Origin: Flavobacterium sp. Sd200
GTDB taxonomy: Bacteria; Bacteroidota; Bacteroidia; Flavobacteriales; Flavobacteriaceae
Assembly (NCBI RefSeq): GCF_009826935.1
Contig: NZ_WUMN01000001.1
Location: 620,001-684,000 of the forward strand
Reading direction: 5' to 3'
Length of the DNA stretch: 64,000 nucleotides
Positions 56,715 to 64,000 of the stretch are shown in pieces; the first letter of the stretch is position 1; each line of letters starts with the position of its first letter. A program made the position numbers and the translations under genes. The notes beneath the pieces are model-generated. The model saw only the letters and a list, made by a program, of their open reading frames with translations. It was not told where the DNA came from and searched no databases.

Positions 56715-58106
56715 TTAAACTTGTTTCGTGTTATTCCAGTCTATTTTTCTTGACACGAACATTACTGCCCCAAGAATAAAGAACAGACCGATACTGCCCG
56801 CCAATAGTGCATATTTTTCAAGCTGAATAATGATATAAATAAAGCTGTATAATGCTGTTAACGATGTAGCTATAAACAGCGGGAACTTTTTATTTTTCAG
56901 GATTGATATTGAGTAAGTGCCTATCATTACCACAACAGCAATGCCTGCCACAAGATAGGCCAATTTAAAGCTACTGTGCTCTGTAATAGATATTAGCAGT
57001 GTATAAAACATTATAAGTGCCAGTCCAACCATGCTGTACTGAAAAATATGTATGCTTATTTTGCTGATACTCTGAATAAGGAAAAAGATAAGGAATGTGA
57101 GCCCGATAACTAAGAACCCGTATTTTGAAGCACGTTCATTTTGCTGGTATTCATCTACAGGGATTATAAATTTTACATCAAACGTATAGCGTTCCAGGTT
57201 TGGAAGCACTGAAAAATACTGTTGCATGAACGGCCTGTTAAGGTGCGAAACTTTCCAGTAGGCTGTGAATCCGCTATTAGTAACCTTTTTGTCTTCGGGT
57301 AAAAAATTACCGTCAAAACTTGGCGATGGCCAGTTAGATGCCATAGTAGCCTCGGTAAGTTTACCTATAGGTACAATATCTATTTGCCTGCTGCCGTCAT
57401 AGGTTATATTTAGATTAAAAGGCATGGTGCCATCAAAAGCCTGCTGTATGTTTATGGCCTTTGTTTCAAGGGTTGCTACACTATCAGATTCGTTTTCTTT
57501 AGCAACAGGCTCAAATGCATATTGGTTTCCATTAAAGTTTACATTTACAGCACCTTTAATACTTTTGAGGTTGTTAGTATTTATAAGTACACTGGCTTTT
57601 TCCCACTCTATATTTTCCGGAGCAATGTTTTGCGAACTGAAGTCGGGAGTAGGATAGTGACCCTTTATCTCCATGCGATTGTTAAACACCGTTGCCTTAT
57701 AATTGTTACGATACTTGGTGTCAGTCTTTGCATTAGAGTTTATCTCCAGTTTTTCAGGAAAAAAGTAGGCATAATCCGTAGACATTGTGCGTTGCACTGT
57801 TACCTTTTTAGTAGTTTGATCCGTTACCTCGGTTTCTGTAACTACTTTGTAGGGTACTTTAAGTACAGGACCGTAAAAATACACGCTGCCACCCCATTTT
57901 TTAGCAATTTCATTTGCCACATCATCCTGTAAAGCCGCTCTTTCAAATATCAGGCTTTTAACAAACTGCAGTGGGATAAGCAGTACAAGTGTTAACAATC
58001 CTACTAGGATAACCCGGGCTGTTGTTGACTGAAAGATATTAATTTTTTGTGGCTCAGGATATTGATACTGAGGCTGGTCTTGATTGGTGTTTTGATTGGT
58101 TTCCAT
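56715..58106 (-). CDS. creD: Inner-membrane protein CreD
   Basis: The product has 463 residues, usual length. One N-terminal membrane helix (ARVILVGLLTLVLLIPLQFV), a ~270-residue periplasmic domain (VANEIAKKWGGSVYFYGPVLKVPY), then several membrane helices (FLVIGLTFLIFFLIQSISK and on). The motif LTFLIFFLIQSISKISIHIF... fits the family. It is linked to envelope integrity. In this group it sits with the winged-helix regulator at 59345, as here. Confidence 0.9.
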   Translation of the reverse strand: METNQNTNQDQPQYQYPEPQKINIFQSTTARVILVGLLTLVLLIPLQFVKSLIFERAALQDDVANEIAKKWGGSVYFYGPVLKVPYKVVTETEVTDQTTKKVTVQRTMSTDYAYFFPEKLEINSNAKTDTKYRNNYKATVFNNRMEIKGHYPTPDFSSQNIAPENIEWEKASVLINTNNLKSIKGAVNVNFNGNQYAFEPVAKENESDSVATLETKAINIQQAFDGTMPFNLNITYDGSRQIDIVPIGKLTEATMASNWPSPSFDGNFLPEDKKVTNSGFTAYWKVSHLNRPFMQQYFSVLPNLERYTFDVKFIIPVDEYQQNERASKYGFLVIGLTFLIFFLIQSISKISIHIFQYSMVGLALIMFYTLLISITEHSSFKLAYLVAGIAVVVMIGTYSISILKNKKFPLFIATSLTALYSFIYIIIQLEKYALLAGSIGLFFILGAVMFVSRKIDWNNTKQV

Positions 58107-58149
58107 AAAAATTAATTTTAGATTAAATGGTTATTATATGGTCTTGTTA

Positions 58150-58593
58150 TTATCGTATCAAAAAAGTGTCTTTAATTCTTTCCACAGGCAGGTGCAACAT
58201 GCCAAAATGGTCTACGTCATAAAAGCGTAGTGCTTCTTTGCCCTCCTTGTATCGTTTATAAAAATATGCTGCATAAAACGGGCATAATGCAATGCCCACC
58301 ATCATAGCAAGCAGCGTGCGGAGGCTATTGCTACCATTACCAAAAATGTAAAACTGCGTGGCTATATCTTCTTTAACGGATACCTCTCCGCGTGCTATAA
58401 GCAGTTGATAGACGTCTTCTTTTTCGGCTGTAACATTAGTGCCATAGTTGGTGTCGAGCAGGTGTTTACCTAAGTTGTGCCCCAAACTGTCTTTCGGGTA
58501 TTTTATTAGTTGTAGGGCGGTTGTTTTCTTCTTTTTGCGTTCAAATTCTATTCGAACAGCCTCGATCTTTTCTTTCATTGTTTTCATAAGCAT
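58150..58593 (-). CDS. Conserved protein of unknown function, Coq4-like at most
   Basis: The product has 147 residues (nearby ATGs at 58587 and 58578 are alternatives). A basic N-terminus, then LGHNLGKHLLDTNYGTNVTA, EKEDVYQLLIARGEV and a membrane segment LRTLLAMMVGIALCPFYAAY. The LGxxLGxxL and ED-x-x-x-L-L-x-x-x-G layout faintly resembles the Coq4 family, but I would not assign it. Between creD and the DUF1361 gene. Confidence 0.55.
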   Translation of the reverse strand: MLMKTMKEKIEAVRIEFERKKKKTTALQLIKYPKDSLGHNLGKHLLDTNYGTNVTAEKEDVYQLLIARGEVSVKEDIATQFYIFGNGSNSLRTLLAMMVGIALCPFYAAYFYKRYKEGKEALRFYDVDHFGMLHLPVERIKDTFLIR

Positions 58594-58634
58594 TAGTTTT
58601 TACTTTGAATTTCAAAGTAGATGGATAAATTTTT

Positions 58635-59291
58635 TTATTTTTCAGGTTCATAATAAAGGCGGAAGAGCAGGTACAGCAACGTACCAAACCCAAGCGTAAT
58701 TCCCCAAGCTGCTTTGTAAGTTTCATTAGCAAACAGGCTGTTAAAAATATCTGCTGTAAGCGCAAGCGGTTTGTGCAACACATCCCAACTGTTATATCTT
58801 AAAAAACGGCCTAAGTAAATACCAAACCCCGATAGCAGGCTGCTAATGCCAAGCACTACGTTTGCTATATTATTATTAAACTTTATAGACAGCATGCGGT
58901 GCATATTTTTCATAGAAGCAAGCCCAAACAATAACCCACATAGTGTGAAAGATGCTATAAGCAATATATCGAACCAAACAGGTATGGCTGAATCTTTATA
59001 GAGGTGTATAAAATCGGTAATTATATATGGGGCATTAGGCAATACCAATAGCCAACATATAAAGGCAGGGTAGAAGTACCATTTTTTAATTAAAGTTCTT
59101 TTAAAGATTAAAAAATATGTTAGTGCTAATGGTGTGTATGCTAAAAACAAATTCCATATAAGAAAAAACAGGTAAATGCTTTGGGTAAGTTTTGCCCGTA
59201 GAAGCAATAGTGCCATGCAAAAGCCTGCAAGCAGCATAAGCATTGATGGCCTGCTAACCGTTTGATTGATTGGTTGTTGAATTGTTTTCAT
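58635..59291 (-). CDS. DUF1361 membrane protein
   Basis: The product has 218 residues with about six hydrophobic segments. The family signature is LVLPNAPYIITDFIHL and a VWFDILLIASFTLCGLLF segment, and RYNSWDVL near the C-terminus. Function unknown. Leftward within the creD cluster, 40-50 bases from each neighbour. Confidence 0.85.
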   Translation of the reverse strand: MKTIQQPINQTVSRPSMLMLLAGFCMALLLLRAKLTQSIYLFFLIWNLFLAYTPLALTYFLIFKRTLIKKWYFYPAFICWLLVLPNAPYIITDFIHLYKDSAIPVWFDILLIASFTLCGLLFGLASMKNMHRMLSIKFNNNIANVVLGISSLLSGFGIYLGRFLRYNSWDVLHKPLALTADIFNSLFANETYKAAWGITLGFGTLLYLLFRLYYEPEK

Positions 59292-59344
59292 AATTTATAT
59301 TTTTAAAAGTACTTTGTTTTTCAAAGTAAAAGAATAAAAAAATG

Positions 59345-59641
59345 CTACTGTTTTTGTATCAGTTTTTCAAGCGCGTCAATATGGTCTTTAAATGCCTTAC
59401 GACCTTCTTTGGTGGCCATATAGCGGGTGTTAGGTTTCTTCCCTATAAACTGTTTTTCTATCATAATATAGTTTTCTGTTTCAAGCGCTTTGGCATGACT
59501 TGCCAGATTGCCGTCGGTAACGCCAAGCAATTCTTTGAGTGTATTAAAATCGGCATACTCATTAACCATAAGTATGCTCATAATACCCAAACGAATACGG
59601 TGATCGAATGCTTTGTTTATATGTTGTAAAATATTTTTCAA
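59345..59641 (-). CDS. Winged-helix transcriptional regulator
   Basis: The product has 98 residues. Fold: RIRLGIMSILMVNEYADFNT, LKELLGVTDGNLASHAKALE (recognition helix), YIMIEKQFIGKKPNTRYMAT (wing). Typical of small MarR/ArsR-like regulators of the HTH_34 type that sit with creD-like membrane genes in Bacteroidetes. Stop and start are two bases from the membrane gene upstream (59644). Likely controls the cluster. Confidence 0.85.
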   Translation of the reverse strand: MKNILQHINKAFDHRIRLGIMSILMVNEYADFNTLKELLGVTDGNLASHAKALETENYIMIEKQFIGKKPNTRYMATKEGRKAFKDHIDALEKLIQKQ

Positions 59642-59643
59642 AA

Positions 59644-60246
59644 CTATTGTTTACGGTCGTATTTATAATGCATTACAGATCCGTACACTATGTGGCACAC
59701 ACCAAACCCCAGTGCCCAAAACTCAAGTCCGTAGCCCATAAACCAAGTGGCAAGGAGGCCAATAATCACAATGGTGAGGCCTAAATAGCGCACATCGCGA
59801 AGCGTATATTTGCTGGCATTGATGCAGGCAAGCCCGTAAAATATTAGGGTAACGGGAGCTATAAGTCCGTAATATTGATTTTTTATAAGGAGAAGTGAGA
59901 ATATACCGCCTGTAAACAATGGTATAAGAAAGTTTATTGCCAGCCTTTTAGAAGTACTGTTCCATACTGTTTCACCATGCTTTTTTGCCTTTTTGAAAGT
60001 AAGCAAAAATGCAGTGCCTACAGATAAAGCAAGAATTGCCAGGGCAATGATGAGGATAAGTCTAAACGAATAGCTTTCTAAAGTAACATAGCCATAGTTA
60101 AGATTTGCAATGTACTTTATAAAAAATGCCCCGGTCAATGCATAGATTCCGGCCAAAATGCCTGAAAGACCACTAAGGGAAATGAACTGGGTAGACCTGT
60201 CCATCATTTTTTTAATATCCTGAATATCCTTTAAGTAATTTTCCAT
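59644..60246 (-). CDS. Multi-span membrane protein paired with the regulator
   Basis: The product has 200 residues: N-terminal helical part (LKDIQDIKKMMDRSTQFISL), then six or so hydrophobic segments (SGILAGIYALTGAFFI, LILIIALAILALSVGTAFLL, LFTGGIFSLLLI, LIAPVTLIFYGLACI, LTIVIIGLLATWFM). It is the first gene of the unit with the winged-helix regulator two bases on. Function unknown. Confidence 0.75.
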   Translation of the reverse strand: MENYLKDIQDIKKMMDRSTQFISLSGLSGILAGIYALTGAFFIKYIANLNYGYVTLESYSFRLILIIALAILALSVGTAFLLTFKKAKKHGETVWNSTSKRLAINFLIPLFTGGIFSLLLIKNQYYGLIAPVTLIFYGLACINASKYTLRDVRYLGLTIVIIGLLATWFMGYGLEFWALGFGVCHIVYGSVMHYKYDRKQ

Positions 60247-60370
60247 TTTAAAGTACTTTGAATCGCAAAGTAAAATATAATATTTGGAATGACAATGGGG
60301 GAGAGGAAGAATTTTTACTCAAAAATAAACTTTTAGAGAGGGTGTAAAGAAATCCGGCAATCTAAAAAAA

Positions 60371-61129
60371 CTATCCCAACAGCCATATATAGGCATCGGC
60401 AAATTCCCTGCGCCATAGTTTTTCGTTATGCCTGCCATTGTGGACAACTTTTTTGTGTACCTGTGCCGAACTTTGTACCCTTTCCAAAACTAGTTGCTCT
60501 ATGTGTTCAATATCAGGAACCATATTGGTGCTTTCGTGGTCTCCCGCCATAAAATATATACGCCCTGTTATAGTCTCAATGGTTTGTATGAGTTTAAATA
60601 TCTCATCGCTAAACCAAAACGAAGGAGAGAATACACCGGCATTGCCAAAAACATCTGGGAATTTAAGCAAAGCATAAAACGATATTAATCCACCTACAGA
60701 GCTGCCAAATATTGTAGTGTTTGCTGTATCAGGCAGGGTCTTATAATTGGCATCAACATATGGTTTAAGCGTGTTTACTATAAAATCGAGGTAATCATCG
60801 GCATGACCTCCACCATATTTCTCATTTTTATAGGGAGTCATCTCGTCTATGCGGTGAGTACTCCCACCATGTTCTATACCTATTATAATTGACTGTGAAT
60901 GCAAATCGTTTAGCTTGTCTTCAGCATGCCACTCGTGTTTTTCGTTTTCGGCATGGTCAAATACATTCTGCCCGTCGTGCATGTATATTACAGGGTAATG
61001 CTGTCTATTTTGCTCATAATTATAAGGCAGATACACCCAAATGGTTTTATTGCGCTTCAGTTGAGGTGCCTCTATAATAAACTCAGATACACTGCCAATA
61101 TCAGCCCTTTTTGTATTTTCAGTTTTCAT
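60371..61129 (-). CDS. Esterase-type alpha/beta hydrolase
   Basis: The product has 252 residues from the ATG at 61129 (another ATG at 61144 is possible). It resembles the Fes/IroE-like esterases: VYLPYNYEQNRQHYPVIYMH, NEKYGGGHADDYLDFIVNT, the nucleophile Ser in IFGSSVGGLISFYAL and the His in VVHNGRHNEKLWRREFADA. An acid, Asp/Glu, is in the GDHEST segment. Substrate unknown. No signal peptide, so cytoplasmic. Confidence 0.8.
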   Translation of the reverse strand: MKTENTKRADIGSVSEFIIEAPQLKRNKTIWVYLPYNYEQNRQHYPVIYMHDGQNVFDHAENEKHEWHAEDKLNDLHSQSIIIGIEHGGSTHRIDEMTPYKNEKYGGGHADDYLDFIVNTLKPYVDANYKTLPDTANTTIFGSSVGGLISFYALLKFPDVFGNAGVFSPSFWFSDEIFKLIQTIETITGRIYFMAGDHESTNMVPDIEHIEQLVLERVQSSAQVHKKVVHNGRHNEKLWRREFADAYIWLLG

Positions 61130-61192
61130 GTCCTGAAAATACATCAATAAAAATTTATAGGGATAGATCTTAGTATGAATTTATAATAAAAA

Positions 61193-61217
61193 CCGCCCGA
61201 AATTGATATTTCGGGCG
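61193..61217 (-). terminator. Terminator of the S9 peptidase gene
   Basis: CCGCCCGAAAT and ATTTCGGGCGG pair around a short loop; on the leftward strand T residues follow. It lies 15 bases past the stop. Confidence 0.8.
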
Positions 61218-61231
61218 GCCTTGTTAAAATT

Positions 61232-63403
61232 TTATTTTAAATGTGTATCAAAATAATCGGCAATTTTTTGGTTGAGGTGTACTCTGTCTTTGCCTCTCAC
61301 ATTGTGTTCGTGGGTAGGATACAAAAAGTAGTCTACCTGTTTTCCTGCTTTAATGCACGCTTCAATAAACTCCATACTGTGTTGCTGAACCACAACATTA
61401 TCCTGCGCCCCATGAATTACAAGCAATCTTCCCTGTAATTTAGGTGCTTTTTTAATTACGTTTGTTTTTTCATAGCCTTCAGGGTTTTCCTGTGGGGTAT
61501 CCATATAGCGTTCGCCATACATAACCTCATAATATTTCCAGTCGCACACTGGGCCACCTGCTACACCCACTTTAAAAATATCAGCATGGTCAAGCATTAA
61601 GGATGTTGCCATAAAGCCACCAAAACTCCAGCCATATACACCAATTTTGTTTTGGTCTACAAAAGCTTTGCCTTTAAGAAATTCCACACCTTTAATTTGG
61701 TCTGCCATTTCATTAACCCCCAGGTTTCGGTGTACCACATGCTCAAAATCACGGCCTCGGGCATCGCTGCCACGATTGTCTACAGTAAACACCAAATATC
61801 CCTGCTGAGCCATGTATACATCAAACAATCGTGCACCGCCAAGCCAGTTATTGGTTACAAGCTGTGCATGTGGCCCTCCGTAAACATACACCATTACCGG
61901 ATATTTCTTAGTGGCATCAAAATTTGCAGGATAGATCAGCCTACCGTTAAGCGGGGTTTTTCCATCGGCAGATGTTACCGTAACAAATTCAATTTTAGGT
62001 AAAATGGTTTTACCGGCATATGGATTTTCGGCATTAAATAATGTTTCTGATTTTTTATTTTTTACGTTTATAACCGATACATTATTAGCAGTGTTAAGTG
62101 CGCTAAAATTATCTAAAACAAATGCCCCGTCGCTACTAACCAATGCCTCATGCGTGCCGGATCCTGTTGTTATCTGCGTGGTTTTCCCCGATGACAGTTC
62201 TGCCTTATATAATTGCCTGTCAAGGCCGTTGTTAGCAGTTCCTATATAAAATACATTTTTTGCATTGCTATCAAAGCCTAAAAATTCAGTGATCACCACA
62301 TCTTTATAGCCTAACTTTTTTATTAGCTTACCGTCAGTATTGTACAAATACAGTTGTTCATAGCCTTCTTTCTCGCTTCTGTATAAAAATTGGTCATTTT
62401 TACCGGGAACAAAAGTTAAGTTGTGCAAAGGCTCTACATATGTGGTAGCTTTTTCTTCAAACAATGTTTTAGAAAGGTTTCCGGTTGCAGCGTCATATTT
62501 GTTTAGTTTTAAGTAGTTTTGCTCACGGTTAAGCACCCCTACATAAATATATTTGCTGTCAGGAGACCATGTAACGGTAGTAAGGAACTGCTCTTTAGGC
62601 CCTTCGGTTTTAAGTGTAACATATTTGTTTTGAGTGGTATCAAAAACCACAAGTGTCACCTCTTCGCTTTTCATACCTGCCATAGGATATTTAATCTCTT
62701 TAGCCTTAGCAATGCGTTCATCCCACTGCACTAAAGGAAAATTGGCTACCATGGTTTCGTCTTTTCGGTAGTACAATAACTTGTTGCTGTCCGGGCTCCA
62801 CCACATGCCACGGTCTATACCAAATTCCTGACGATGAACATAGTCACTACCATTTACAATACCTTTATCGGTATCTTTTGTAACCTCAGTGTTTCCTGAT
62901 GCTTTGCTTATTATAATGTTATTTTCTTTAAGCCATGCAGAAGATGTTCCGTTGGGAGATAGCACTGAATTTGCAGCATCAGAATTGGTTGCTACAGCAT
63001 TGATAAGAGTTTTTTTCTCAATATCATAAACCACTAAATAGCTTGATTTTTCTCCGCCTATTTCAAATTGTATAGAATTTTTATCCTTCCATATATAGGT
63101 ATATGGAAACATTCTTAAATTAAAAGTATCGTTGTTGAATTTAGTTTTAAGAGCACCAGCTATATCTTCTTTGGTTGCTAAAACACTCTCAGCCCATTTG
63201 TTTGCCTCGCTGCGCTGCATCAATTTGCCATAAGTGTCGTCAAGGTAGGTTATAGTATGATTGTCAGGTCTCCAGTGCGGTGCCACAAGGCTTTTAGGGG
63301 CAAAAGCCTGATATTGGCCTAAGGTTGCTTCCTGTATTGTCAGGTTTTTTTGTGCTGTGGCTGCCATTCCGCTAAGCAGGAAGAGCCATAAAATTTTTTT
63401 CAT
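61232..63403 (-). CDS. S9 family peptidase, dipeptidyl-peptidase IV type
   Basis: The product has 723 residues with a signal peptide (ILWLFLLSGMAATAQ). The beta-propeller contains repeated blades (WSPDSKYIYVGVLNREQNYL) and a REFGIDRGMWWSPDSN segment; the hydrolase domain has nucleophile GWSFGGFMATSL, PVMVYVYGGPHAQ and catalytic His in THEHNVRGKDRVHLNQK. It removes Xaa-Pro dipeptides from exported peptides in the periplasm. Leftward with its own terminator. Confidence 0.93.
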   Translation of the reverse strand: MKKILWLFLLSGMAATAQKNLTIQEATLGQYQAFAPKSLVAPHWRPDNHTITYLDDTYGKLMQRSEANKWAESVLATKEDIAGALKTKFNNDTFNLRMFPYTYIWKDKNSIQFEIGGEKSSYLVVYDIEKKTLINAVATNSDAANSVLSPNGTSSAWLKENNIIISKASGNTEVTKDTDKGIVNGSDYVHRQEFGIDRGMWWSPDSNKLLYYRKDETMVANFPLVQWDERIAKAKEIKYPMAGMKSEEVTLVVFDTTQNKYVTLKTEGPKEQFLTTVTWSPDSKYIYVGVLNREQNYLKLNKYDAATGNLSKTLFEEKATTYVEPLHNLTFVPGKNDQFLYRSEKEGYEQLYLYNTDGKLIKKLGYKDVVITEFLGFDSNAKNVFYIGTANNGLDRQLYKAELSSGKTTQITTGSGTHEALVSSDGAFVLDNFSALNTANNVSVINVKNKKSETLFNAENPYAGKTILPKIEFVTVTSADGKTPLNGRLIYPANFDATKKYPVMVYVYGGPHAQLVTNNWLGGARLFDVYMAQQGYLVFTVDNRGSDARGRDFEHVVHRNLGVNEMADQIKGVEFLKGKAFVDQNKIGVYGWSFGGFMATSLMLDHADIFKVGVAGGPVCDWKYYEVMYGERYMDTPQENPEGYEKTNVIKKAPKLQGRLLVIHGAQDNVVVQQHSMEFIEACIKAGKQVDYFLYPTHEHNVRGKDRVHLNQKIADYFDTHLK

Positions 63404-63647
63404 TATCGCTATAATTTTAAAAAGCTAATTTAAATAATAAGTTGGCTTGTACAGAATTATTGAAGCTTCATTTTCTATTTTAGACTTTAACGTATTGTAA
63501 ATCAGTGTTTTGCGTGCTTTTGTTTTATTGTTGGTTTTTTAAAATGTGAAATATTTATTGTTTTTGATGTTTTTGTGTTATTATTATCAAAGAAAAACTT
63601 ACATTTAGCCAAATAATAAATAAACAAATGTTAATTAGCTTCATTTT

Positions 63648-64000
63648 ATGGAAAACAAATCAATTGTGAGTAACTATGACATGCTAAAAGGCGTTTTTGA
63701 TGAAATGATGGCTCCCGGCAAAGTGCGCGACCATTATGCAAAATTCATTTCTTCGTTTAGTGCTTTAAAAAACAACGAAGTAGAAGCTAAAAACGAGCTT
63801 GCACAAAAGCTTTTCATGACACAGGGAATAACCTTTACTGTATATAGTAGTGGGGAGGGTATTGAAAAGATCTTTCCGTTCGACATGATTCCCCGTATTA
63901 TAGAAGCGGCCGAATGGGATTTTATAGAAAAAGGCATAAAACAAAGGCTTAAAGCGCTTAATATATTTTTAAAAGATGTTTATCATCAGCAGTTTATAAT
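63648..64000 (+). CDS. Circularly permuted ATP-grasp protein, 5' part (COG2308 type)
   Basis: Only the first ~117 codons are in the window. ENKSIVSNYDMLKGVFDEMM, then GITFTVYSSGEGIEKIFPFD and RIIEAAEWDFIEKGIKQRLK with ALNIFLKDVYHQQ. This is the N-terminal pattern of the 'circularly permuted ATP-grasp type 2' (DUF404/407) family, often beside alpha-E domain and transglutaminase-like genes. Reaction unknown, peptide ligase-like. Confidence 0.85.
   Translation, partial: MENKSIVSNYDMLKGVFDEMMAPGKVRDHYAKFISSFSALKNNEVEAKNELAQKLFMTQGITFTVYSSGEGIEKIFPFDMIPRIIEAAEWDFIEKGIKQRLKALNIFLKDVYHQQFI

Overview
The window looks like the chromosome of a Flavobacterium-like member of the Bacteroidetes. It is AT-rich. 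Both intact tRNA genes have the Bacteroidetes promoter pattern (TTG or TTTG, 19 bases, then TAnnTTTG). The flanking genes are typical of the group: a short LeuA in a leuA-leuC-leuD-leuB-ilvE operon, a dipeptidyl-peptidase IV, a GH106-type glycosidase lipoprotein, CreD with a paired winged-helix regulator, LpoB, and DUF4920 and DUF1361 proteins. The species cannot be fixed from the sequence alone.

Layout. Bases 1-2.36 kb are host: the end of an L,D-transpeptidase gene, tRNA-Tyr, a small membrane protein gene and queD. From 2388 to 33971 lies one integrated element of about 31.6 kb, flanked by a perfect 48-bp direct repeat. The left repeat is the 3' part of an intact initiator-type tRNA-Met gene and the right repeat is the displaced copy. 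A tyrosine integrase sits just inside the left end. From 34 kb on the window is host again: era, envelope lipoproteins, a two-component system, metabolism, and at the right edge a truncated gene of the circularly permuted ATP-grasp type.

The element has three parts. (1) A leftward late operon of about 25 tightly packed genes (20.67 to 3.86 kb) encodes a transglutaminase-like protein, many small proteins with one transmembrane segment, small beta-rich proteins (capsid candidates), two annexin-like proteins, a lysozyme-like virion protein, Sec-exported spike-like proteins, two holin-like proteins, a lipoprotein/spanin candidate, an M23 endopeptidase, a peptidoglycan-binding protein, an LEA14-like protein, an ArdC-metallopeptidase-RadA-like fusion and a 55-residue lysine-rich protein. 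I see no terminase, portal, tail tube, sheath, tape measure, relaxase or conjugation gene. The best reading is a non-tailed, probably membrane-containing prophage of a poorly described kind. (2) A non-coding hub (20.67-21.99 kb) carries a 10-bp-periodic G-rich array, a 17-bp perfect inverted repeat, a 33-bp GCGC-rich repeat array and AT-rich tracts. It may combine late promoter, origin and packaging functions. (3) A leftward early region of small coupled genes (22.76-30.5 kb) includes a probable replication protein, a methyltransferase-like gene and a divergent HTH/XRE switch with palindromic operators. It is followed by AT-rich cargo genes (31.1-33.8 kb).

The main candidates for something undescribed are these. 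First, a recurrent Gly-Leu-Asn-small motif runs through at least seven late proteins, beside a Cys-His-Asp transglutaminase-like protein that could be the maturation protease. Second, a canonical A AAA AAG slippery site would fuse a transmembrane tail to the lysozyme-like virion protein by -1 frameshifting. Third, there are short intergenic RNAs with their own promoters and terminators. Fourth, the late operon ends with an ArdC-RadA-like fusion. All functions are inferred from sequence patterns read by eye; no database search was run.
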